This document shows, one piece after another, positions 56,701 to 64,000 of a stretch of 64,000 nt of DNA. Each line of letters starts with the position of its first letter. The first letter of the stretch is position 1. The stretch is from an uncultured Bacteroides sp. (GTDB lineage: Bacteria; Bacteroidota; Bacteroidia; Bacteroidales; Bacteroidaceae), in the NCBI GenBank assembly GCA_947074205.1, contig CAMTOQ010000006.1, forward strand, positions 30,708 to 94,707, written 5' to 3'. The position numbers were made by a program, and so were the translations under genes. Under the pieces are notes generated by a model, which saw only the letters and a list, made by a program, of their open reading frames with translations, searched no databases and had not been told where the DNA came from.

Positions 56701-57594
56701 TCTTACGTTGAAGTCTTTATCGATACTCCTCCCGATGCCCTTTTCTTATTGATTTACGAAGAGAATAAGCTTGTCTATCAACAATTTGTGACAGAGTTTA
56801 GACAAGAATATTTCAATAAGATAAAACTTGATACCCCGCTTCAGATTAATGTTGACAAGGATTTGAAAGTAGTATTATATGTAGAGCACAACTCTATCTC
56901 TACACCAATTGGTTTCGATGAAGGCCCGGCTGTTGACGGCAAAGGCAATCTCTTCTCGAAAGACGGTGTTACTTGGAGCACTATTAACGAGGATTCGGAT
57001 GGTTATCTTGATGCTAACTGGAATATTACTGTCGGTTTCAATGCTTATCAGAATAGCTATAAGACTCAGTCTTCAAAGGCTGATGCTGTAAACTTTGAAC
57101 CAAGAAACAGCGTTGCTTCAACAGAAGCACTTATTTCTAAGAAGAGTGAAATGCTGAAGGATTCTGAGACTAGAAGATTATACGGTTATCATATCTATCG
57201 CAACAGCGAACGCATCAACGATGAAGTGTGCACCGCGCTTAGTTATCTTGATAACGATTTAGGCAATGGTGGTTATTATGAATACTATGTTACCGCTGTT
57301 TATAGCCAAGATGTTGAGGTAGAATCGGATCGAATACTTCTCATTACAACTGGTAATATGGAAGTACAAGGAGGCCAAGGAGAAGTAACACTGTCCGACG
57401 GTATTCTTAGCATTAAAGGTTTGCGAGAAGGCCAACAAATAGGAATCTACACCGCAGCCGGTTTTGCTCTATATAGCACAGTGGCTACCTCAGAAGAACT
57501 GAGCTACGATATAAGCAACTATGTATCCGGAGTTTACTTTGTACGCATTGCCGATGCCGGCAGAGTAGTTCATGTAAAGAAGATTGTGAAATAA
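50737..57594 (+). CDS. Giant multidomain surface protein (2285 aa): adhesin-like domains, FN3-like repeats, T9SS-type C-terminus
   Basis: A secreted protein (cleavage near SYAQ-K). It opens with a choice-of-anchor-J/cleaved-adhesin domain (about 90-275). Six FN3-like repeats carry the motif G-Y-x-(I/V/L)-Y-(R/C)-(D/N)-x-x-x-(I/L/V)-N, starting near 285, 985, 1282, 1615, 1859 and 2149. Between them lie another adhesin-like domain (about 345-505), two related propeller-like segments (about 635-890 and 1390-1605), a duplicated jelly-roll-like module (about 1075-1225 and 1945-2110) and an anchor-J domain near 1710-1850. The end (IGIYTAAGFALYS, YVSGVYFVRI, VKKIVK) is T9SS-like. No catalytic motif is seen. 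Adhesion is the likely role. Confidence 0.78.
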   Translation: MKIKNIKYFIIALVAFAYCNVSYAQKTDEKVKLKRPVTAPLEQAKVQFTPSFSLRNTRSSDTPSPEWIKADVKDNEVTLSWKNPEQINGIFEDFEGHDDFVINSPGDLGWLYIDQDQQFTYVPSACVFPNMGQKMAYIIMNPSTTSPVWNNPAIQAYSGNKFLAAFTVDGGNNDWIISRELNFDKDFKFSFQARTYHPSYGMERVRVGYSVTGTQPSDFIFVNKEGYDEVPFDWTLMSYDIPAEAKYVTINCVSYEAFVLLIDDIFIGTNNIRPNTRSSENALVGYNLYRDGYLLNTEPITDNSYKDVVTEYKEYTYRVKSVYSETGESSDFAEVKVEVKDKGALPFYDNFRSWRFETNEWTLAEGESSAWSVNYYEFGWMEPCATYRILADGDYSQSLLTRKLYTTDKDNVMLRFNLRNRRIDERYRNYLHIEVSKDKKTWKKVDELLSLDFSPLITEYMHYDLGEFLDDESFYIRFRTQGGYTYYIEYWYIDEVKVWNPIWTNAKLSVNALGASLPGCDVRLINSEGIPYDFVTDMTGNLLIDKIEADTYTVIVDKNGMNRFEEKWTLTNDGSNEYTANLTSPVLSLDKTTVYTEINAESEAKETVTLSNSGTGSVRWSLNQQHKEKSGVITNRWAFQGSFRTSGDLQSAVGFDGEFYYTGSWLFQGVFNKYDREGNLIEEFQIPGIYTGITDFAYDGQFFYAPNSKNHIFKIDMRNKVLVDEIVIKAYPTLEINHCAYDSRNDGSLWIGSYDNVCRVNMEGEVLGVALRTIDSGTSSRIFIEGSAFDNITPGGPYLWLATSMNNNTSGNTYDGVTLCQFSLNRMQLTNVNYFVGDIPGYINGSETAGSVYATSLSTTFDVEDGTYSLIGSLSNSPSTIYKLKLCDLPSWLSYSPKQGTLPANGSQEIELTVNSIAGMLDETYNTTLSFNNFPFSAVSDIDVSYKVTGKALYARPVNVAVSNAGKESINVSWQEGDGANTPTGYNVYRDGVIVNKQPILETSFVDTDLLRGNYDYTVTALYGDVVSQPSEMASGFVKFGIPCYPPIDLTAQVAMNKNVSLAWISPEEVGNVEKVLRWDNGECTNSMGFFEGGTFFIGSLWEHEDLINYRGMKIAEVEMIVNDFVEALVLCIFRDGEQIYIQGVPASDIVYGSPVKVILQEPITIELGYSYTIAFRVTHAERKSPVGMDNSPTVEGKGNLMSNDGKTWNSLTRMGGNAGNFNISYLVVPSDETENTIQTMSAKTGTYKLLLDDRVEMPIVQTPVSTPIVSLMSSSDFVFQGYNVYRNKEKINATMVAEPYYTDVCTAAGDYTYNVTAVYSKGESLFGNDASVAIKSLGNYYAPYGVRPSVELNRKITLDWGYPTSEKPVLGEYLPTNVASPVSYPSYINSWNASISGETGVASDGKYLYTSVWNINGLFNKYTLEGRFVENFTIDGVDALRNLTCDGTYFYGGANGSTVFKLDFEKRELIATFSVSEIVRHCTYIPDLNEGKGGFEVGDWDTSIYTTMSGAKIGNGPTLKGAFGTAYHNGYIYAFEQGTENHHTIGIYDYETYARVGEINPDYYEGLNITSGMLAGGLSSFQTADGVTVMAATFQDAQINKLVLFELEGVLGVEGYNIYCNDEKINDNLVTERKFVDYQYSPGQYAYQVETVYIDGMVSPKSDARIVEIIENGTCKSSDPVKVIQSVSGHNLLLSFVNPDAEEVDLYENASLLTPGELFAKDGWVNASESGGGTWKVTSEYSYHGDNSLVSAPFVGKSDWLITPKLEYNTDFVFSFVARVGNQTAGYGSLKIYTSTGSSSLVDFTLKETLQIEELWNKFTISFDKNVKHIAIVNSNNGDIPYFVDAVSIDETGESSIFGYDIYRNGEKVNKDVVTTISYLDFNLIPGDYEYSVQALYKDGCISELSEPTLFELSYNLPLAAPESFTATVKEEGVRLDWSLPAISEAVNIGWSTGRNYSSAGLPSGGAYYAGMRFTPADMQTVRNMCISYVEVFIDTPPDALFLLIYEENKLVYQQFVTEFRQEYFNKIKLDTPLQINVDKDLKVVLYVEHNSISTPIGFDEGPAVDGKGNLFSKDGVTWSTINEDSDGYLDANWNITVGFNAYQNSYKTQSSKADAVNFEPRNSVASTEALISKKSEMLKDSETRRLYGYHIYRNSERINDEVCTALSYLDNDLGNGGYYEYYVTAVYSQDVEVESDRILLITTGNMEVQGGQGEVTLSDGILSIKGLREGQQIGIYTAAGFALYSTVATSEELSYDISNYVSGVYFVRIADAGRVVHVKKIVK

Positions 57595-57660
57595 ATGGAT
57601 TTAGATTCTAATAAATAGATCTTGATTCCCTAAAAGGTGAGATAAACCTTTTCTAATGCG

Positions 57661-57689
57661 CATAAGCCTGGTATAATACCGGGCTTATG
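57661..57689. terminator. Long palindrome between convergent genes
   Basis: CATAAGCCTGGTAT (57661-57674) is the inverse complement of ATACCGGGCTTATG (57676-57689) except for one wobble. It lies between stops at 57594 and 57709. No T-run is present, so it acts as a transcript-end hairpin at most. Confidence 0.6.
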
Positions 57690-57708
57690 GTGTATAAGAT
57701 AGGTTACG

Positions 57709-58935
57709 CTAGCGTTGTGGCTGATAGGCGCATCTCTTGTTGTGTGCTGCAACCTCGAACAAGTAACTATAGAGGTGAGATGTGCTTTCCAATCCCATTT
57801 TATGTGCAATCTGCTGTCTCCTCTTTTTACAGTATTCAGCAGATAGATTTAATAGCGAAGCAATCTCCTTCATGTTAAGATCCATGTAGATGAGACACAC
57901 AAAGCGTATTTCGGCGACTGTCAGCTTTGTGTGCTCTCGTTTTAGTGCATCAATAAAAGCGGCATTGTACTCATGGAAATAGGCAAAGAAACTCTCTCGC
58001 TCTTGGTTTGCATTAATCTGCTCGTGAAGCTTTTCAGAAATCTTCTTTAAGCTTGGATTATCAGAGTAGTTCTCCGTTTCCGAGATGGTTTGCATCAGTT
58101 CTGAGACAAATCTGTTTCTGTTAGCCATAAATAGAGCTCTGGAAATTAGTTCGTTGTTTTTGTTCTTTACCTCTCTTTCTAGCTTATCCTGTTCCTTTTT
58201 AGAGCGCTCCTGCTCGAGCTGTGCAAATAGCTCCTGTTCCTTGATGCTATTTTCGAGTAACGTCTTCTCTGCCCGTTCTTTGCTTAGCTCCAGAAGAGTG
58301 ATATGCTTCTTTTGCTTCTCCTTCTTGCTTTGGTCTATAAAGCGTTTAATAACAGCAATGATGATGAAGATAAGAATTATAATGATAGCATATGTTGCCT
58401 TTATTCTCAACTCATTATCGATGAGCGCTTTCTCGTTTTCAATCAGTTCCTCGTAGGCTCTACTGTCGTCCGTTAGGCTTAGATATGACTCGTGAAAGAC
58501 TTCTTGCTTGGTAGTTAGCAGCAAATTTTGATAAGTTGAGGCTAACTCAAAAGATCGCTGACTCTTTAAGTACTTGCAGAGTAAATCTAGTAGATAGACT
58601 CTATGTGAAAGATTTGCTACGTTATGATTTATAAATGTATTGATGGCGGCTATTGCTGCTTTACTATCCCGGCTGTTGTTAGCTGCGGCTCTTGCCGAAG
58701 TAAACGCCACCCTCTCTAGGATGCTGTATTGGCCTAACGTATCTCCACTAAGTGTGGCCAACGTGTATGCCTCCATAAAATCTCTTTGGCTGTGATTGAA
58801 ATCGCTTTCTTCTGCATAGGTAGATGCTTTGCCGAAAAGTGAATCAGATGTGCGTGTATTTCCATATAATAGTGCAGCGTTGTAGAAACTGCCGACAAGT
58901 AGTAGCGCAATTAGTGTTTTGGTATATTTGCCCAT
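57709..58935 (-). CDS. Membrane-anchored TPR-like protein with LuxR-like HTH (regulator B)
   Basis: A 408-residue paralogue of the regulator at 42627, with a shorter sensor half. It has a signal sequence (1-23), a helical TPR-like region (30-165), a transmembrane helix (181-198), a cytoplasmic coiled coil (200-275) and a C-terminal HTH (LTVAEIRFVCLIYMDLNMKEIASLLNLSAEYCKKRRQQIAHKMGL). It shares with regulator A the (L/S)V-x-EIRF core and the CKK(R/K)R recognition-helix end. It converges on the giant surface-protein gene. A role in controlling the secreted-protein block is suggested by position only. Confidence 0.82.
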   Translation of the reverse strand: MGKYTKTLIALLLVGSFYNAALLYGNTRTSDSLFGKASTYAEESDFNHSQRDFMEAYTLATLSGDTLGQYSILERVAFTSARAAANNSRDSKAAIAAINTFINHNVANLSHRVYLLDLLCKYLKSQRSFELASTYQNLLLTTKQEVFHESYLSLTDDSRAYEELIENEKALIDNELRIKATYAIIIILIFIIIAVIKRFIDQSKKEKQKKHITLLELSKERAEKTLLENSIKEQELFAQLEQERSKKEQDKLEREVKNKNNELISRALFMANRNRFVSELMQTISETENYSDNPSLKKISEKLHEQINANQERESFFAYFHEYNAAFIDALKREHTKLTVAEIRFVCLIYMDLNMKEIASLLNLSAEYCKKRRQQIAHKMGLESTSHLYSYLFEVAAHNKRCAYQPQR

Positions 58936-59157
58936 TGTTGTTTTTCCCTAGATGATGAATAAGACGTTGAGAGTGATCTTTAGATTTGATTCGACGGACG
59001 AAAATACTCATTTTTTACATTCGCACCCAGCGCAACAGCTACTTTGTGAATAGATTGCAAGGGCTACATGACAAAGTTGATAGCTCTATGCACGAAGTAA
59101 TAACTGTCTGACGGGCTAAACCAATCCTACAGTTTTAATCTTTGGCGAATAGATACT

Positions 59158-59249
59158 CTCAAGCTATTGAGAATATCTCCTCACCCTATTGAGAACACAT
59201 TCTCAGGCCGTTGAGAAGAACATCTCACGGTATTGAGAATCTCTTCTCA
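59158..59249. repeat. 22-bp-periodic palindromic array (copy B)
   Basis: CTCA begins at 59158, 59180, 59202, 59224 and 59246, and TGAG at 59168, 59190, 59212 and 59234, all in exact 22-bp steps (CTCA-N6-TGAG-N8). Typical units read TTGAGAA, four bases, TTCTCA. This is the perfect form of the array at 32590. A looser TGAG lies just beyond at about 59265. Confidence 0.88.
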
Positions 59250-59394
59250 TTAAGTTAAATGTTCTGAGAAGAAGTAATGGAATAGGATTGGTTAAAGTCG
59301 ACAAAGGTATTCATTGGCTAATTAGTAATTAATAATCAGTCATTATTTTGGTGTTTATGCCATATATGCAAGGGAAATAACTTGATTTAAAATG

Positions 59395-59429
59395 ATAAGA
59401 GGATGCATCATTTTGACACATCCCCTTAT
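59395..59429 (-). terminator. Terminator-like hairpin after uxuA
   Basis: ATAAGAGGATG (59395-59405) pairs with CATCCCCTTAT (59419-59429) with one mismatch and a 13-base loop. It is 50 bases beyond the uxuA stop. Read on the minus strand, the stem is followed by CATTTTAAATC. Confidence 0.6.
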
Positions 59430-59478
59430 TTTGATAGCTAGAAAGTTTTATCGGATAGCAATAAAAAAATATTTATCT

Positions 59479-61483
<2,005 letters not shown>

Positions 61484-61525
61484 ATTTCAATGTTTATATA
61501 GTATATAAAATAACTTTTCTTCTTA

Positions 61526-63439
61526 TCATTTCTTTATTATGTCTGAACCCAGATAATAACTAGTATGGGTCGGCTGGTTGTAGCCGATATTTTGGTTGAG
61601 TGCGCTCATCTCATACACATGATCACTCATCAGATAGTCGAAACGATAATCGCAAGGATACCATGTGGAAAAGACACGAAGCTCCGTATTATCCGTTGTG
61701 GGCTGTATCACTTCTTCGCGCCAATCGCCCAAGAAATCACCATAGAAACAAGGATTAGCCTTCGTACCGTTTATGGTAGTGACATCATAACGGTAGAGCG
61801 TAAACACACGTCCCGACAAAGGAGCATCAATCGTGCTTCTATCCAGCAACTGACGATTTAATGATCCACTCCACCAGATGGCCATATTGCATGATGTAGG
61901 TGCATAGCCCAAGTCTACTCCACTGGGTGAATGTGCATTACCTTTGTACCACCACATCTCGCATCCAGGACTATCGGGATCTATATCTGCTACCATGCAT
62001 CGACCCACATCCGAAGGGTCGTCATATTGCCACAATACCTTTCCTGTTTTCGCATCACGCAGCGCTGCTCCTACCGAGCCCGTCTCAAAACAAGACCATA
62101 TCTGCATTCCTTTGGCAGAAGGATCGAATTTGCCCAAGTGCAATGCATCGCCATGCCCGAAACCACAATTATTCAATCCTTTTCCATTATGATCTATTGT
62201 GCATGAGCCATAGACAATCTCATCAAAACCGTCATCATCCACATCTCCTACACTCAAACTATGATAACCTTGTGCTTCATAATCGCGATGTATACCATCG
62301 GTTGTATCAAAACGCCACAGTCTTTCTAATTTGTTGCCAATAAAGTTCCAAGCTTCTACTACAATTTTGGCATAGCAACCACGTCCTATGATAATAGAAG
62401 TACCTTTGGCAGAGCATTTTGCTATTCCTATTCTATAACTGCTAGAACGTTTGTAGTAATTATCTCCCCAGTCCTGGCTCTTGCCCAGTTCGATATAGTC
62501 AGTACGTGCCAGTTCTTTACCTGTGACACCATCAATTATTGATAGGAATTCGGGGCCACCATGTATATAGTTAGCACCATCTACCCGATAATCCGTCTTT
62601 CCATCACCATTAGTATCGCCTATTTCTTGTCCATCGCCAAAGATGGTTCCTTCGGCTGTACGCAAGGCTATTTCGCACTTGCCATCATTATTGAAATCAT
62701 AAACAGCAAACGATCCACCGTTTCCTGTAAGTATATTAGGTCCCATGCACATTCGCCACATGAAGGTACCGTCTAGACGATAGGCCTCTAGTAACATCGA
62801 ATGTGTGACACTGGCGTTCGATGCCGATCCTTCCGAATCATCCTCGCCGTCATTGGTTTCGATTAGTCGTTTTAGTATAATCTCATATCTCCCGTCTCCA
62901 TCTAGATCACCTATGCTGATATCATTTGCTTTATAGGGAAATACAGAATGGATGTTAAGTGTGTTTCTGAGAGGAATTGAAATATAGGGCAGCCCATTCG
63001 AGGACTGTTGTGCTTTGATTGTATACGTATCAAGCACTTCTTGGCTATCACTTAGCTTTAAGAGATAAGTGTTATCAATATTTCTATTGGCTGTTACATC
63101 TTGAAAATTTGTCGAGTTGACAATTGGCGTTTCATTCAGTTTGACTTCGCCTTCAGCCTCTGAAGCAAGTCGATAAAGGTCAAAACTGATGTTTCTACTA
63201 TCATTAGGTAATAGTCGCCAAGAAACTAGAATCGTATTGTTATATCTAGAAAAGGAACTATGTGTTGCATCACTCCTACCATTGATCGATGCCCATAGCA
63301 TACGTTGTGTGGGAACCACTGGGTTGGATTCACTTTCTGTCACAGCTTCGTTTACATCTGTATCTTCTAAGAATTCACTATCTGTGCATGCGAATAGAAA
63401 GAAAACTGAGCATAGAGCTGTGAGGAATGTGTTTTTCAT
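61526..63439 (-). CDS. Rhamnogalacturonan lyase, polysaccharide lyase family 11, lipoprotein
   Basis: A 637-residue lipoprotein (ATG 63439, signal MKNTFLTALCSVFFLFAC, lipid Cys18). An FN3-like N-terminal domain is followed by an eight-bladed propeller with repeated calcium loops DLDGDGRYE, DFNNDGKCE, DTNGDGKTD and DVDDDGFDE, the hallmark of PL11 (YesW/YesX type). These enzymes cut the rhamnogalacturonan-I backbone by beta-elimination, giving unsaturated galacturonate ends. Co-transcription with uxuA and the SDR links it to uronate catabolism, and RG-I is the natural carrier of the arabinan handled by the PUL upstream. The 12 residues before the chosen start are not needed. Confidence 0.94.
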   Translation of the reverse strand: MKNTFLTALCSVFFLFACTDSEFLEDTDVNEAVTESESNPVVPTQRMLWASINGRSDATHSSFSRYNNTILVSWRLLPNDSRNISFDLYRLASEAEGEVKLNETPIVNSTNFQDVTANRNIDNTYLLKLSDSQEVLDTYTIKAQQSSNGLPYISIPLRNTLNIHSVFPYKANDISIGDLDGDGRYEIILKRLIETNDGEDDSEGSASNASVTHSMLLEAYRLDGTFMWRMCMGPNILTGNGGSFAVYDFNNDGKCEIALRTAEGTIFGDGQEIGDTNGDGKTDYRVDGANYIHGGPEFLSIIDGVTGKELARTDYIELGKSQDWGDNYYKRSSSYRIGIAKCSAKGTSIIIGRGCYAKIVVEAWNFIGNKLERLWRFDTTDGIHRDYEAQGYHSLSVGDVDDDGFDEIVYGSCTIDHNGKGLNNCGFGHGDALHLGKFDPSAKGMQIWSCFETGSVGAALRDAKTGKVLWQYDDPSDVGRCMVADIDPDSPGCEMWWYKGNAHSPSGVDLGYAPTSCNMAIWWSGSLNRQLLDRSTIDAPLSGRVFTLYRYDVTTINGTKANPCFYGDFLGDWREEVIQPTTDNTELRVFSTWYPCDYRFDYLMSDHVYEMSALNQNIGYNQPTHTSYYLGSDIIKK

Positions 63440-63451
63440 AGTAATTGATTT

Positions 63452-63487
63452 TACTACCTCGGCAAGCAAAAACATGCCGAGATAGTA
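63452..63487. terminator. Hairpin between the 3'-terminal surface protein gene and the PL11 gene
   Basis: A 13-bp stem with one mismatch: TACTACCTCGGCA (63452-63464) with TGCCGAGATAGTA (63475-63487) and a 10-base loop. It is in the gap between the upstream gene stop (63526) and the PL11 start (63439). A T-run is lacking, so it may attenuate or protect the message. Confidence 0.5.
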
Positions 63488-63525
63488 AAGAGTAAAATTA
63501 AAAAATGATTAATTATCTAGATCTA

Positions 63526-64000
63526 TTAGAATGCAAACGCAAAGCGGTAGATACCAGATCCTTTCACAGCACTTGCACTACCTGTGCATAGCTTATGTGA
63601 AGAAGTTGCACTTATAGTAGAAGTTACGGTTTGCATATCCGAGAATGCTTGCATATAGTTGTTCCTTTCAGTACTCGTCCAATAGAATACATTAGTACCG
63701 GCTTCACTATTATATTCATATTGAGCCAATGATGAACTCACCTTTGCAAGGCTAGCTGTAATCGCCGCGTAATTGGCAATCATAATTTGATATTCATGGA
63801 ACGAGGGCAAGTACCAACCAGAAGATACAACTGGAAGAATCTCAGTTTGTGAATAAGCATATAGTGTTGAGATAAACTCAGTCGCACCTCTATAAGCAGG
63901 ATCAATTTGAGCCATAGCTGTGTTATTATAGCCTAAGATTGATGTCATTCCTGCAGCTGCAGTATATAAACTACCTTCTTCTGCCAGACCATATTGATAT
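63526..64000 (-). CDS. C-terminal part of a surface/fimbrillin-like protein (5' end outside window)
   Basis: The frame is open through the right edge of the window, so only the last 157 residues are visible. They include GWYLPSFHEYQIM, YWTSTE and a final IYRFAFAF, a pattern seen at the C-termini of Bacteroidetes secreted or fimbrillin-like proteins with a DUF1566/Fib_succ-like lectin fold. The gene precedes PL11 on the same strand by 86 bases, so it may belong to the same transcription unit. The N-terminal part and the function cannot be seen. Confidence 0.6.
   Translation of the reverse strand, partial: YQYGLAEEGSLYTAAAGMTSILGYNNTAMAQIDPAYRGATEFISTLYAYSQTEILPVVSSGWYLPSFHEYQIMIANYAAITASLAKVSSSLAQYEYNSEAGTNVFYWTSTERNNYMQAFSDMQTVTSTISATSSHKLCTGSASAVKGSGIYRFAFAF

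Larger units (their letters stand above)
58936..59478. other. Intergenic region, 543 bases, holding the 22-bp array and a terminator
   Basis: No open frame or RNA gene is recognised. It contains the periodic array (59158-59249, copy B) and the terminator-like hairpin of the uxuA operon (59395-59429). The promoter of regulator B must lie at its left end but no consensus match was found. Confidence 0.6.

Noticed and set aside
57661..57689. Classical rho-independent terminator
   Set aside because: The stem is excellent but there is no T-run on either strand, so it is listed as a transcript-end hairpin with moderate confidence.

Overview
The window is chromosomal DNA from an anaerobic member of the Bacteroidales. 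The evidence is two SusC/SusD pairs, a hybrid two-component (HTCS) regulator, promoters of the Bacteroidetes TTG-N19-21-TAnnTTTG type, an OmpA-family porin, an anaerobe-type hybrid-cluster protein, and secreted proteins ending in type IX secretion (T9SS) sorting domains. I cannot name genus or species with confidence; a Bacteroides- or Prevotella-like organism fits. No rRNA, tRNA, transposase or CRISPR array was seen.

Left part (1-11.3 kb): the 3' end of a ComM-type ATPase, an acyl-ACP thioesterase, then an unusual five-gene set: a PqqD-like protein, an ABC exporter, an HPr-kinase-like protein, a small S24/S26 peptidase and a nucleotidyltransferase. This combination resembles the accessory genes of lasso-peptide (RiPP) clusters, but no precursor peptide or cyclase is visible. 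It is the best candidate here for an undescribed system. After it come an atypical dihydroorotate dehydrogenase, a TPP riboswitch with thiD-thiC, a DUF898-like membrane protein and a VanX-like dipeptidase.

Middle part (11.3-38.4 kb): a complete polysaccharide utilisation locus (PUL) that looks dedicated to arabinan. A minus-strand operon (GH43, GH51, GH43) and a plus-strand operon (LamG lipoprotein, SusC1, SusD1, SusC2, SusD2), followed by GH43, GH51 and GH97 genes, flank the HTCS gene. The same direct-repeat operator (core TTTGTCCACCC, 21-bp spacing) sits at the same distance from the -7 box in front of both operons, so one regulator probably controls both arms. The expected flow is surface endo-arabinanase cleavage, capture by LamG and SusD proteins, import through SusC, and periplasmic trimming by GH51, GH43 and GH97 enzymes.

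Right part (38.4-64 kb): a DsrE-like protein, a highly expressed OmpA-family protein, hcp divergent from a small cupin, then a block of three large secreted proteins (878, 1103 and 2285 aa). All three end in T9SS-like sorting domains, and the middle one is an M6-type metallopeptidase. Two paralogous membrane-anchored TPR/LuxR-like regulators bracket this block. Last comes a minus-strand operon for rhamnogalacturonan lyase (PL11), a mannonate-oxidoreductase-like SDR and mannonate dehydratase (uxuA), plus the 3' part of a surface protein that runs off the window.

A striking non-coding feature is a strictly 22-bp-periodic palindromic array (CTCA-N6-TGAG-N8) present at two distant intergenic sites, 32590-32669 and 59158-59249.
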